Below the pieces are notes generated by a model. It searched no databases. It was not told where the DNA came from and was given only the letters and a program-made list of their open reading frames with translations. DNA of 64,000 nt. Source: Escallonia rubra (lineage: Eukaryota > Streptophyta > Magnoliopsida > Escalloniales > Escalloniaceae). The translations under genes and the position numbers were made by a program. Numbering within the stretch: position 1 is the first letter of the stretch; each line of letters starts with the position of its first letter. This document shows positions 20,008-32,534 of this stretch, piece after piece. The DNA lies in NCBI GenBank assembly GCA_033065855.1, contig JAVXUO010000147.1:186001-250000 (forward strand), read 5' to 3'.

Positions 20008-22105
20008 TGTAACGTCCCGGAATTTCCGGAACGTTAACTCTCACTCGATCACTTACATACAGACAATATTATCCTCACAACCCAATGAACAACCATTATC
20101 AAAGCAGCTAAATCATTAAGTAATGTAATACTCTCAATGTACAATCATACTTGGAAACAAAATTTAAACCTAAATATAAAAAACTAGCAAAGTTAACCCA
20201 TGCAGGGGTTCTAAAGACCAAAATTCTCATGCTCGGCTCTAAACCCAATCTTTTTTGGTGAACAATACATGTAGAAAGGAAGTCAAACGAGGGTGAGCTT
20301 TTGAGAGCTCACTAAGGTCGCTCAAACGAAGGAATTACGAAATAATTCACGGATGCAATTTGATGTTGGTTTTCTAAGAGTTTCAAAATGATCATATCTA
20401 GTTAGATCAGATTTCAATATGACTTTCAGATATGATGTAAAACAAGCACAGATGCAATCGAACATGAGTAATTACAAAGTCACACAGGTAGTGCAGGGTA
20501 ATCATTTAACAAAGCCACAAAGGCGATGCTCTCTAACATTGGTAACTACATATGCATATGTACACTGACTGATCCATCAAGGTACTAGCCCACACCAATA
20601 TACATAAATTCCTCCACTACACACCAACTTCTACCAAAGCCACCAATATAAAATCTCATGTCAATATACAGAAGGACAACAAGTCGAAAACACGACATGT
20701 TGTACAATGCTCGATGGGAAATAAATAATGAGTATCGATAAGAGTTTCAATGGACGTTTTAAGGCTCAATGAAAGTTTTTTAAGGCAATAATTCTCAATT
20801 CAAAACATAACAGAGTCCAATGGCATTCGAAAAGAATAGAATAAAACATACAAAATCAAAGTGAAGAAATAGGGTTTGGATAGAACTCCTTAATTACCTC
20901 AGTTCACGCCATGCGCTGTTATTCAACTTGTTCAAATTCCTTGATTTAACCTAAATTGACAATTTACTTATTAGAACAAATTCTAGCCTTATAACATTAT
21001 AAATCATATGCTAATTACTCATTCCGACACTCTCACACAGTCTAGATCAAAACGCATCCCATGTACAGTGCAACATAACCGAAAACTCCGCACACCCCGT
21101 AAGGCATTAAGATACCCAAAAATTCATAAAAATTTCTCATAAGATACTTTTATAGCTTAAAACAGTATAACAAGGTTAAGATATGAAATTTCTGATTTTT
21201 CGAATATTTTCAAATAAAAATGATTTTCTTAAATACTAGAAAAGTCCAAAAATAGCCATTAATATTTCTAGGTCAAAATAAAATCCCACAAATTTTAAAA
21301 TAGAATATGTAAGAATAATATAGAAAATAAAATCTGGTCAAGAAAATCATTAAAAGTATTATTAAATAATTTATTTTGCCCAAAACAATGTGATACTGAA
21401 ATCATATCAAATCACCTATGAAAATTCCAAAATTTGAATTGGAACATATTAGAATCGTATAAACAATGCAAAAATAAAATTCAAAATTAAATAATTATTT
21501 TAAATAGTTCAAAAGATTTTTAGAAATATCAAACTTGCGCAAAATATTAAAAAAATCAAACGATTTCAGAAATTTCTGAAAATTTATCAAAACTTTTAAA
21601 ATTAAAATATCATCACGACTGTAAAAACTATGGTTGAAAAAGTGGCTGAAGGCCACCCCACACGCCCCCACGCGTAGCGCGTGTGTAATGTTCATTGTCT
21701 TCTTCCAACAGCTTAGACGGCAAAACCAAGTTTCAATTTTCTCCACTTTTGCCTCATTTTTCTAGTTTTTCTTGCTCTAATTCTTTCATCTAACGCCCTA
21801 ATACATTCTATAGAACACTATAAGATCCATGGTCAAATTTATGGGGTTTTATGCGAAGAAAATATGTATACACACACACACACACATACGCCAAAATGGA
21901 ACGATTTTAAGGATGACTACCTTATGAAGTCATCTTCTGAAACACGATTTTCGATCCCCCAACTCTACCTTCAATCTAATATCTCTTCTCTCACTTTCTT
22001 CCACTTTCCCTCTCTACTCTCTTTACACTCTATCTTTTCTCTCTCTTTTTAGCTCTCTCTCAACCGTATTTCAGAAGAGGAAAAATAGGGAAATGGTTGC
22101 TCCCA
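20008..22105 (-). mobile_element. truncated LTR inserted in element A (minus orientation)
   Basis: The left edge reads TGTAACGTCCCGGAATTTCC. Text such as GGTGAGCTTTTGAGAGCTCA (20295-20315) is shared with the LTRs at 54856-57951 and 61505-64000, which are demonstrably minus-strand LTRs. The right side fades into (TG)n(TA)n at 22110-22166 without the expected TTACA end, so it is truncated. About 700 bp of element A's gag, judged against element C, is missing at this place. No ORF of note lies inside. Confidence 0.6.
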
Positions 22106-22108
22106 TAA

Positions 22109-22109
<1 letters not shown>

Positions 22110-22169
<60 letters not shown>

Positions 22170-22296
22170 GAGTGAAATATGAATTGGGAAGGTTTTAAGA
22201 AGTTGTTTCTCGAGAACTCTATATATATATATATATATATATAAACGAGTGAAATATGAATTGGGAATGTTTTAAGAAGCTGTTTCTCGAGAACTA
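22110..22296. repeat. (TG)n(TA)n tract and about 75-bp tandem duplication
   Basis: (TG)n and (TA)n runs at 22110-22166 are followed by AACGAGTGAAATATGAATTG and gag text to about 22219, then a second (TA)n run and the same text again to about 22296. The duplicated text carries GTTTTAAGAAG and TGTTTCTCGAGAAC, so a piece of gag is doubled. Confidence 0.85.
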
Positions 22297-24541
22297 CTTT
22301 TCGCAAGTAGTGAAGGAACAAATGTAAATAGAATTCATACAGTTGACCCAAAGGCATCGCACGATCAAAGAATACGAGGCTGTTTTCACTTAGTTGTCTC
22401 GACAAGCTACTCACTTGGTGGACACCGAAGCCAAGTGAGCAAGGAAATTTGAGAATGGACTATGGCTTGGTATCCGGTATCACATCACTAGGTTAAGGTT
22501 AGGAACTTAAGCTAAAGTGGTGGACAGAGCCCTAATAGCGAAAAGGAACAACAAGGACATATTCAGAATGCGGGACCAACAGAAGAAGAGGGCGAGAAAT
22601 AACGAGTTTTACAGAAGCAGGATGTCAGGCAACACCTCCAAGTGCCCGAAACCCCAAGAAGTCAATAGAGGGGTGCAGCCTCAAAGGTGGAATGAATAGA
22701 GATAGGGGTCCTAAAGTCAAGCGCCACCTCAACAATGGAATGATCAACGATCGAGTGTTCAAGGGAATCCAATAGCTGGAAGGGGTGGACGATCCGAGAC
22801 ACAGATATGTTATAGATGCCAATAATTCCATTCGGGGAGGCCATGTCAATGGGAGACAAAGAAATGTTATGAATGTGGTCAGGAAGGGTAATTAGCTAGA
22901 AATTGTCCCAGGACGAGACCACAGAACCAGATGAGAAATAATGTGGTTAAAGCCCAGGGCAATGGCAAGGATTTTTGTGATGACTCGACCTTATTCTGGC
23001 TCGGTGGTTACGGGTATACTTCATATCTCTTCTTTCGTTGTAAAAGTATTATTTTATTTTGGTGCCGCACTTTCTTTTGCATCTTTTGCCTTTATTAAAC
23101 TTTTAGGTAAGCGTTTAGAGCCCTTAGACGTTCCGCCTATGCATTTCTACCCAAATGAGGGACTCGGTTGCTGCGGACCAAGTAGTTAAGGATTTTTTTA
23201 GTCAAAATTGAGGGTAGAGAACTAGCTGTAAGCCAAAAAATTTTGGATGTGTTAGAATTCGACATTACATTGGGAATGGATTGGTTGGCAGCATATCACG
23301 CTTTCGTATCGCAGGTCAAGATCACTTGTTTTTCCAGGTTTCTAGCATCACATCCCCCCCACCTATGGTTTTTGCCTTACAGGCAAACTGACTTCTTAGT
23401 AAGGGTTTTTGTGCATACTTGGCCAATGTGATAGACAACCGGTAGAAAGAGTTGAAACTAGAAGACATTTTTGTGGTAAGGCAGTTTTCTGAGGTATTTC
23501 TGGAAGATTTGTCAGGGATGCCACCCGATGGGGAAGTTGGAATGCATATTGAGTTGATTCCTGGAACTGCCTTTATCTCAAAGGCACCATATCGTATGGA
23601 ACCATTGGAGTTGAGAGAATTAAAGACATAACTACAAGATCTTCTAGATAAAGAGTTTATTTGTCTAAGTACGTCACCCTTTGGTGCACCAGTATTATTC
23701 GTGAAGAAGAAGGATGGCACGATGAAGTTATGTATCGACTAACGAGACTTAAACAACGTGACGATAAGAAACCGTTACCCTTTGCCCCACATAGACAATT
23801 TGTTTGATCAGTTACAGGGGCGAAACGATTTTCAAAGATTGACCTTTGTTCGGGGTATCACCAGTTAAGATTAAAGTAAAGGATGTGCCAAAGATGGCCT
23901 TTCGCACTAGATATGGACACTACGAGTTTTCGGTTATGCCTTTTGGATTGGCTAAAATTCCGACAGCGTTTATGGATCTAATAAATAGGGTCTTCTAACC
24001 CTTCTTGGATTAGCTTGTAGTGGTGTTCATTGATGATATATTGATATATTCTAAGGCGAGGGAAGAACGTGAACAACACTTAAGGATGATATTAAAGATT
24101 CAAAAAGAAAAGAAGTGGTATTCCAAGCTTAAGAAGTGGGAGTTCTGGTTGGATAGGGTTGCATTCTTTGGCATGTAGTGTTAGGAGAGGAGATATCGGT
24201 TGACCCCGAGAAGATGGAGGTTGTTGTCGACTGGGATAGACCTAATTTAGTGACGGAGGTTCAGAGTTTCTTAGGTAATATTATCAGAGATTCGTAAAAG
24301 GATTCTCATGAATAGAAACATCTTTTACTCGCTTAACTAAAAAAGGGTTCAAGTTTGAGTGGGATGAAGATTGTAAGAATAGTTTCCAAGAATTGAAGAA
24401 GAGATTTGTAACAACTCCTATGCTTACTCTTCCGAGTGGGTCCGGTGGTTCACAATTTATACGATGCCTCTCACAAAGGTCTAGGGTGTGCAATCATGCA
24501 AAATGAAAAGGTGATTTTATATGCCTCTAGACTATTAAAAC
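22254..24541 (+). pseudogene. element A gag-protease-RT-RNase H, first part
   Basis: Gag text (LFLENYFSQ, then EYEAVFT and LSRQATHLVDTEAK) is followed by two Cys knuckles near 22810-22900 (CYECGQEG, ARNCPR), a decayed protease (23020-23200) and the reverse transcriptase. In the [40 protein letters not shown] (about 23840) and [12 protein letters not shown] (about 24025-24055) are legible, so both catalytic motifs survive. RNase H starts near 24430 and is cut after SRLLK at 24541 by the next insertion. Several stops and frameshifts (for example after CID and in VF-PFLD) disable it. Removing the insertion and one AAAAC copy rejoins the RNase H frame exactly with 32540 onward. Confidence 0.88.
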
Positions 24542-27500
24542 TGTGATGCCCCGAACCTATGTTTACGAGGTTATTATTATTTGGCGACGATTGTTGTAAG
24601 TAAGACGAATTTAGACCTTCAGTTAAGATTTTGAGAGCGGTATTAATTGAATCTTGAGCCCGTAACTCTAGAGAGGTTATAATTAATTAGAGTTATTATG
24701 TAAAGGTATAGATCTTAATTGATTATGTTAAAGAGAGAGAGAGAGTCATAGAGCTATGGAGAAAAATGTGGGATTTGGTAAAGATAGAAAGTGGTTTGGG
24801 GATAAGCAAAAAGTAGGAGATTTTTGGAAAAGATTTAAAAGAAAGCATTTTTGTCAATAAGCTAAACAAAATAAAATAGTGAAAGAAAGGAAAAAAAAAA
24901 GGGGGGGGGGAATAAGATCAGAGAAAGGAGATGGGTAGAGAAGAGGAGAGCGGCAGCCGGCCCTAGGAACGGGCGGCGCCTCTGGGCAGATCTGGAAGGC
25001 CCATCTCCGGCCACGCGCTCGATCAACGGAGGCTGATTCCGGCCACTCGCCTTCGCCGGACGCCATCACCAAACGACCACCACCATAAGCTGTCGTGGAT
25101 CGTCATCACCGACGCCATCTCGCAGTCAACCACCCATCTCCCTCGATACTCCGGCCAAGCTTCCTTGGAGCACCATCACGCAATCACCGCGCCATTGCCA
25201 AGGCGCCGCTACCATTCCTCCCTGCCGTGTAGTTGCTGCTGCCGGCGATGCCCTCGACCGCCGACGAGCAACTTCGGCCCTCGCTCCTTCACCGAAATGC
25301 CATCTTCCAATGCCTTCGCGACTGCCATGCCACAACCGACACCTCCTGTCATCGCCCCTCCTTGTCGTTGCCCTGTTCTTTCTGTCAACTCCACTGCCGC
25401 CGTCTCCTCCCATCTCTAATCTTCAGCGTTCATTGCCGGAGACTGCGACCACCGATGGTTATCCCTCCTCAACCGAACCACCCTACCATTTTCAGAAGTG
25501 GGTATATTTTTGTACGGGCAGAAATTTCGGCGGCAGAACGCTGATCGTTGAAGATGGCCGGAGCTCTTCTGTAAGTTTTAACCTTCGTCGAAGGAGCTCT
25601 GGTAACATGCATATTCGACGGAATTTGGGACTAAAGTTTCTTACTGACAGCTTTGTATTAATTATAAAATGGATTCTGTGGTTGCTTGTGTTGTTGGTGT
25701 ATGGGTGTAGTGGTGATCTGTTGGCGGTAGTGTTGGCGGTGGATGATGGTTTTTGCGCACAGCTGTGGGTGTACAGCGTATGTGTTTGTCACGTGTGTGG
25801 ATATTATTGTTGTCGGATGACCGTGTATAATAGGTTGTTTGTGGTTGTGTTGTTGACAAATGGTGATGGTCATGACACTTCTTATCGTATCCGGAATGGT
25901 ATCGTGGCATTGGTTGCGGTGGCTGGGCTAGAGTAACTGTGGGGTGTATATGCCGGCGGCTGATAGAATTTAGAAATTTGTTGATTGATGAAACAATTTG
26001 TCGGTTCAATTATAGATGGGTATGGCGTTTGTATTGGGATGGAGTAGTTGTTGGTGGAGTGGGTATGACTATGTGATTGGTGGTATCTGGTTTGTTTGTA
26101 TGTGTGCAGCGATAGGTGTACGGTGCATGTATGTTGACATTTTTGTAGGTGGTTGTTGTGGGCCGATAGTGTATAACAGAATGTGTATGGGGATATCGTG
26201 TCGACGTGATACTGCATGTTGGATGTGTGCATTAGTCTAGCATGGAGTTGACTTTGTATGTATGTGCGGACGTTATACGGGGGTGTGGAAGTTAGGCAGA
26301 TAAATGTGGCATTAGAATTGCCTGAAGACATGTTCAACGGAGATGTTGTGTCGTGGTCGATGATGCCTTAAGTTATAGCGTGCTGGGAACTTAGAGATAA
26401 AATAATTGCCTTGACGGTTCTTTTCGCCAGACGTAGCAGCCTGATTGTTGCTTCAGAGATTTTGATGTGGAAATGTGCGGCGTCATGTAAGTGACCCTTG
26501 ATTCAACTAGTATTTTTATATGCAACGTATATGTTTATCTACTGTTAAAAATATGTTGTTTATTAGCATTGACCGTTTTAAGTACGTTTAACTGCTCTGG
26601 CTTAAATTTTCAAAAAGGTTTTAGTGTTTTATTCTCGTCAAAGAAAAATCGGACCAGCATGTAAATGATGTTTTGCCTAGAAACTAAAATGGAACTTGGA
26701 TTTGAAATAATCAGTGCAAGTGAGATGTTTTGGTACTTGAAATTTTGTGAATATTGAAGAGCTTGAAAACTATCAAAATGGACGAGAGAATGGTTTGACA
26801 TCAATTTATGAGTGATTGTGTTTACGAGGAACCAAAAGGTCTTTTGGTTATTCGATTGCTGTGCCCCATATCCACGGGGGAAAGTTGGATTGTTGGGTCC
26901 CGGTCAACGGGACGATACGTTGACGCACAGTACTGTTGCTCGTGGTGCGCCCTTGCGTCCACATATGTATCCCGGATGAAGGAGGGATTGTGTGCCCTAG
27001 TCAGGGGGGCGCATACCCTGACCAAATAATGTTAATCCCAGGTGGAGTAGGGATTGTGGGCCCTAGTCAGGGGGAACGTACGCTGACCGCAGCATATCGT
27101 CTGAACTGATGTTGAGATTGAACTGGTTTTCTTGAGTTTGTGCTAATGATTTTATACTTCAGTTTTTGGTTTAATGTACCCTATGTTGTTTTACCTGATG
27201 ATTACCAACCTTATGATTTTATATGTATTAATGTGGCAATACTATAAAGTGAGTTATTTTCTGCATGCTTTGGTCCACCTAGTTGAATCATTGATTACTT
27301 ACTGAGCACGTGGAAGCTCATCCCTTACTTATCATTTCAGGTTGAAAGTAAGGTGATGGTGATGAGCATAGGGAGAGACAATTTGGTGCGGAACTTCGGA
27401 CACTGTATGGAATGAGTTGCTGAATATTTAGGTTGTTAATTTAGTTTTAGTTGTTGACAAATTGGAGTTATGAAGAGTTTTAGCTTAAGTTTTGTATTAA

Positions 27501-27672
27501 AATGTAATTATGACAATGTCTTTAAGATTTCGTAGAAGTTTTAATTTCCGCTGCAGTTTATATTGGTCTTATAACGAGTGAGGCCTGGCAGAGCCCTCGG
27601 TTGGAGTCTTTTGGGTCTGCGGCCGGTCACGTGCCTAGCTCGCGGGCCTGCCCGTGGGTTCGGGTCGTGACA
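24542..27672 (+). repeat. 5' LTR of the young element
   Basis: Contains a GC-rich island (about 24940-25560) rich in GCCGGC and CCACCACC words in an otherwise AT-rich LTR, an A10G10 run at 24891-24910, the GCACAGTACTGTTGC dyad block (26860-27092), and the U5-like end CTGGCAGAGCCC..GGTCACG..GTGACA shared with element A. Long frames here (up to 208 codons on the plus strand) begin inside the GC island and cross AT-rich LTR without domain text; I treat them as noncoding. Confidence 0.9.
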
Positions 27673-27676
27673 GAAA

Positions 27677-27688
27677 TGGTATCAGAGC
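27677..27688 (+). promoter_or_regulatory. primer-binding site of the young element
   Basis: TGGTATCAGAGC, four bases after the LTR end, is the perfect complement of the initiator tRNA-Met 3' end used by many plant Ty3/gypsy elements. Confidence 0.9.
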
Positions 27689-29399
27689 ATTACGGTTTTG
27701 GGATATTAGAGCTTAAGTAATGATCCCGTTGGTTAGGTTACATGATTTTGTAGACTTGTAACTAGGCTGACGAAAGTGGAAGGTAGAACTTAAGATTTGA
27801 TCCTTTAGAGTGAAAGTCATATGTGAGAAATTCTTTGTACTTTAGTGCACCATAGAGTTGCAGTTAAGCTTTCTACTACTAAGTAGACCGTGCGAAAGAA
27901 TATATTGTGGTTTGTTATCTGAAAAGCGTAGCAGAAGCATTATGATTAGGAATTTCAATATCTGGTTGAGTTGGAGTGGAATAAGTATAGTCAGTGAGCT
28001 TCGTACTAGCTGAGCCATAACTATTTCGAGGTTGAGTAATAATATGCGGTTGGTTAGATTATAAAATCTTAGGTTATAATCTGAGTCTTATAGTACAATG
28101 AAATGTTTGAAGTTACGATGGACCTTACTGAAGTACTGATGTTCTTGACTCGTGTTTTGGAGGCTATTAAAGCTGCTACGATTGTGAATGTTGTCTCTTG
28201 ATGTTAAAAGGCTTGTGACTTTTGAAAATGATGTTGTCTCTTGAGGTTATCAAGGGTTCCTTTTTGGGATTGGTTACTTGCGATTAAGAATTTTTGAATT
28301 TTCGTCAGTCAAAATCTTATGAGCATAGGTCTTCAATTTAAGCGTATTTCATATAAGAACTAAATTATTAAACATCAAGGCAATTGGGTCATGTGGTTCT
28401 AGAATCGTTAGCGCATAAATGATAATTCAAGCTCTGTAGCATCGAGTAGTATTTAAAGTTGCATACGCTATGAATGATGATGATGACTTACATTTCGGAA
28501 GTTTCATACCATTAGGAGAACTTACTTCGTTTGGGTGAAGCTAGATTAGATTTGGTTCAGAGAAATATTTTCTATTTGTCAAGGCTGGTTCAAAATGTGG
28601 AAACTTTGGGACTTTTGGAAGGTTACGAAAACTCTTGAAGTTCAGTAAGTATTAGAGTGTAAGTGATGGTCTGGTGAGTTAGAGCTTGGCATTACGACTC
28701 AAATAGGAATTGTGACGTTTAATATTCGTTGGTGATAGATTTTGGTGCAGAGGTTAGGCATTGCTCCGATATTGTGTGGTTAGTACATATCTGAGTTATA
28801 GAAAAAGCGTAGTGTCTGGATGTTGTGAGTATAATGAAATTCGAGGTCGGATATCTTTTAACGGCGGGAAGATGTAATATTCGGGTCTCAAATTATAGCC
28901 TTATGATGGATTTAGTGAATATACTTGATGCGCTAGAAATTTGATCACTTATTGGGACTTCACGGTTTAGATATTTAGTTATGTAAATGGAGAAATTGGG
29001 ATATATCATTTATAACTGGCAAAAGTTCTAATTTAAGATTATTAATCTTAGACATATTTTTGGTTGATGAATTAAAGTGAGTTTCAAGATAAGTTTTATG
29101 ATGGGAAATGGGATCAGACAGGATTAAGTGCAGCAATCTAGTAACACGAAGTTTCAAGGTACGGGTTATCAGTGAATTAAAGTGTGTTAAATGTCTATCA
29201 CACATCTTGTGCTTTAAGGTCTTTGGGTACATGTACTTATCAAGTCACTTGAAGTTATATCCGAGTTTGATTGTGAACCCTTAGATAGATTTAGTCGTTT
29301 AAGCACTTGAGGTGTTATGTTGGTTGTTATCTAAGATCAAACATGATTATGTAAGGAACACCAAATTTCGAGGACGAAATTTCTTGAAGGGGAGGATAA
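27689..29399 (+). other. noncoding interior of the young element
   Basis: No frame shows gag, protease or RT motifs. The last 45 bases (CCAAATTTCGAGGACGAAAT and the purine tract GAAGGGGAGGATAA) resemble the pol-end/PPT region of chromodomain gypsy elements, so the interior is probably the two ends of a longer element fused by deletion or replaced by unrelated sequence. Confidence 0.7.
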
Positions 29400-32300
29400 T
29401 GTGATGCCCCGAACCTATGTTTACGAGGTTATTATTATTTGGCGACGATTGTTGTAAGTAAGACGAATTTAGACCTTCAGTTAAGATTTTGAGAGCGGTA
29501 TTAATTGAATCTTGAGCCCGTAACTCTAGAGAGGTTATAATTAATTAGAGTTATTATGTAAAGGTATAGATCTTAATTGATTATGTTAAAGAGAGAGAGA
29601 GAGAGTCATAGAGCTATGGAGAAAAATGTGGGATTTGGTAAAGATAGAAAGTGGTTTGGGGATAAGCAAAAAGTAGGAGATTTTTGGAAAAGATTTAAAA
29701 GAAAGCATTTTTGTCAATAAGCTAAACAAAATAAAATAGTGAAAGAAAGGAAAAAAAAAAAAAGGGGGGGGAATAAGATCAGAGAAAGGAGATGGGTAGA
29801 GAAGAGGAGAGCGGCAGCCGGCCCTAGGAACGGGCGGCGCCTCTGGGCAGATCTGGAAGGCCCATCTCCGGCCACGCGCTCGATCAACGGAGGCTGATTC
29901 CGGCCACTCGCCTTCGCCGGACGCCATCACCAAACGACCACCACCATAAGCTGTCGTGGATCGTCATCACCGACGCCATCTCGCAGTCAACCACCCATCT
30001 CCCTCGATACTCCGGCCAAGCTTCCTTGGAGCACCATCACGCAATCACCGCGCCATTGCCAAGGCGCCGCTACCATTCCTCCCTGCCGTGTAGTTGCTGC
30101 TGCCGGCGATGCCCTCGACCGCCGACGAGCAACTTCGGCCCTCGCTCCTTCACCGAAATGCCATCTTCCAATGCCTTCGCGACTGCCATGCCACAACCGA
30201 CACCTCCTGTCATCGCCCCTCCTTGTCGTTGCCCTGTTCTTTCTGTCAACTCCACTGCCGCCGTCTCCTCCCATCTCTAATCTTCAGCGTTCATTGCCGG
30301 AGACTGCGACCACCGATGGTTATCCCTCCTCAACCGAACCACCCTACCATTTTCAGAAGTGGGTATATTTTTGTACGGGCAGAAATTTCGGCGGCAGAAC
30401 GCTGATCGTTGAAGATGGCCGGAGCTCTTCTGTAAGTTTTAACCTTCGTCGAAGGAGCTCTGGTAACATGCATATTCGACGGAATTTGGGACTAAAGTTT
30501 CTTACTGACAGCTTTGTATTAATTATAAAATGGATTCTGTGGTTGCTTGTGTTGTTGGTGTATGGGTGTAGTGGTGATCTGTTGGCGGTAGTGTTGGCGG
30601 TGGATGATGGTTTTTGCGCACAGCTGTGGGTGTACAGCGTATGTGTTTGTCACGTGTGTGGATATTATTGTTGTCGGATGACCGTGTATAATAGGTTGTT
30701 TGTGGTTGTGTTGTTGACAAATGGTGATGGTCATGACACTTCTTATCGTATCCGGAATGGTATCGTGGCATTGGTTGCGGTGGCTGGGCTAGAGTAACTG
30801 TGGGGTGTATATGCCGGCGGCTGATAGAATTTAGAAATTTGTTAATTGATGAAACAATTTGTCGGTTCAATTATAGATGGGTATGGCGTTTGTATTGGGA
30901 TGGAGTAGTTGTTGGTGGAGTGGGTATGACTATGTGATTGGTGGTATCTGGTTTGTTTGTATGTGTGCAGCGATAGGTGTACGGTGCATGTATGTTGACA
31001 TTTTTGTAGGTGGTTGTTGTGGGCCGATAGTGTATAACAGAATGTGTATGGGGATATCGTGTCGACGTGATACTGCATGTTGGATGTGTGCATTAGTCTA
31101 GCATGGAGTTGACTTTGTATGTATGTGCGGACGTTATACGGGGGTGTGGAAGTTAGGCAGATAAATGTGGCATTAGAATTGCCTGAAGACATGTTCAACG
31201 GAGATGTTGTGTCGTGGTCGATGATGCCTTAAGTTATAGCGTGCTGGGAACTTAGAGATAAAATAATTGCCTTGACGGTTCTTTTCGCCAGACGTAGCAG
31301 CCTGATTGTTGCTTCAGAGATTTTGATGTGGAAATGTGCGGCGTCATGTAAGTGACCCTTGATTCAACTAGTATTTTTATATGCAACGTATATGTTTATC
31401 TACTGTTAAAAATATGTTGTTTATTAGCATTGACCGTTTTAAGTACGTTTAACTGCTCTGGCTTAAATTTTCAAAAAGGTTTTAGTGTTTTATTCTCGTC
31501 AAAGAAAAATCGGACCAGCATGTAAATGATGTTTTGCCTAGAAACTAAAATGGAACTTGGATTTGAAATAATCAATGCAAGTGAGATGTTTTGGTACTTG
31601 AAATTTTGTGAATATTGAAGAGCTTGAAAACTATCAAAATGGACGAGAGAATGGTTTGACATCAATTTATGAGTGATTGTGTTTACGAGGAACCAAAAGG
31701 TCTTTTGGTTATTCGATTGCTGTGCCCCATATCCACGGGGGAAAGTTGGATTGTTGGGTCCCGGTCAACGGGACGATACGTTGACGCACAGTACTGTTGC
31801 TCGTGGTGCGCCCTTGCGTCCACATATGTATCCCGGATGAAGGAGGGATTGTGTGCCCTAGTCAGGGGGGCGCATACCCTGACCAAATAATGTTAATCCC
31901 AGGTGGAGTAGGGATTGTGGGCCCTAGTCAGGGGGGAACGTACGCTGACCGCAGCATATCGTCTGAACTGATGTTGAGATTGAACTGGTTTTCTTGAGTT
32001 TGTGCTAATGATTTTATACTTCAGTTTTTGGTTTAATGTACCCTATGTTGTTTTACCTGATGATTACCAACCTTATGATTTTATATGTATTAATGTGGCA
32101 ATACTATAAAGTGAGTTATTTTCTGCATGCTTTGGTCCACCTAGTTGAATCATTGATTACTTACTGAGCACGTGGAAGCTCATCCCTTACTTATCATTTC
32201 AGGTTGAAAGTAAGGTGATGGTGATGAGCATAGGGAGAGACAATTTGGTGCGGAACTTCGGACACTGTATGGAATGAGTTGCTGAATATTTAGGTTGTTA

Positions 32301-32534
32301 ATTTAGTTTTAGTTGTTGACAAATTGGAGTTATGAAGAGTTTTAGCTTAAGTTTTGTATTAAAATGTAATTATGACAATGTCTTTAAGATTTCGTAGAAG
32401 TTTTAATTTCCGCTGCAGTTTATATTGGTCTTATAACGAGTGAGGCCTGGCAGAGCCCTCGGTTGGAGTCTTTTGGGTCTGCGGCCGGTCACGTGCCTAG
32501 CTCGCGGGCCTGCCCGTGGGTTCGGGTCGTGACA
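29400..32534 (+). repeat. 3' LTR of the young element
   Basis: Nearly identical to the 5' LTR. Differences seen: one extra GA near 29590, A13G8 in place of A10G10 near 29760, G-to-A near 30842 and near 31574, and one extra G near 31936. Confidence 0.93.

Larger units (their letters stand above)
24542..32534 (+). mobile_element. young non-autonomous LTR retrotransposon with 3.1-kb LTRs
   Basis: The 5' LTR is 24542-27672 and the 3' LTR 29400-32534; both begin TGTGATGCCCCGAACC and end GGGTTCGGGTCGTGACA. A perfect 5-bp target duplication AAAAC stands at 24537-24541 and 32535-32539. A perfect primer site (TGGTATCAGAGC) follows the 5' LTR and a purine tract (GAAGGGGAGGATAA) precedes the 3' LTR. 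The 1.7-kb interior has no gag or pol. By eye the LTRs differ by about two substitutions and three length changes in repeats, so it is very recent. It fits the LARD-like description: large LTRs, noncoding interior, proteins supplied by a relative. Confidence 0.93.

Noticed and set aside
25310-25936. 208-codon frame (repeated at 30171-30797)
   Set aside because: It lies inside both LTR copies of the young element, begins in a GC-rich island and crosses AT-rich LTR without domain text. Its presence twice is due only to LTR identity.
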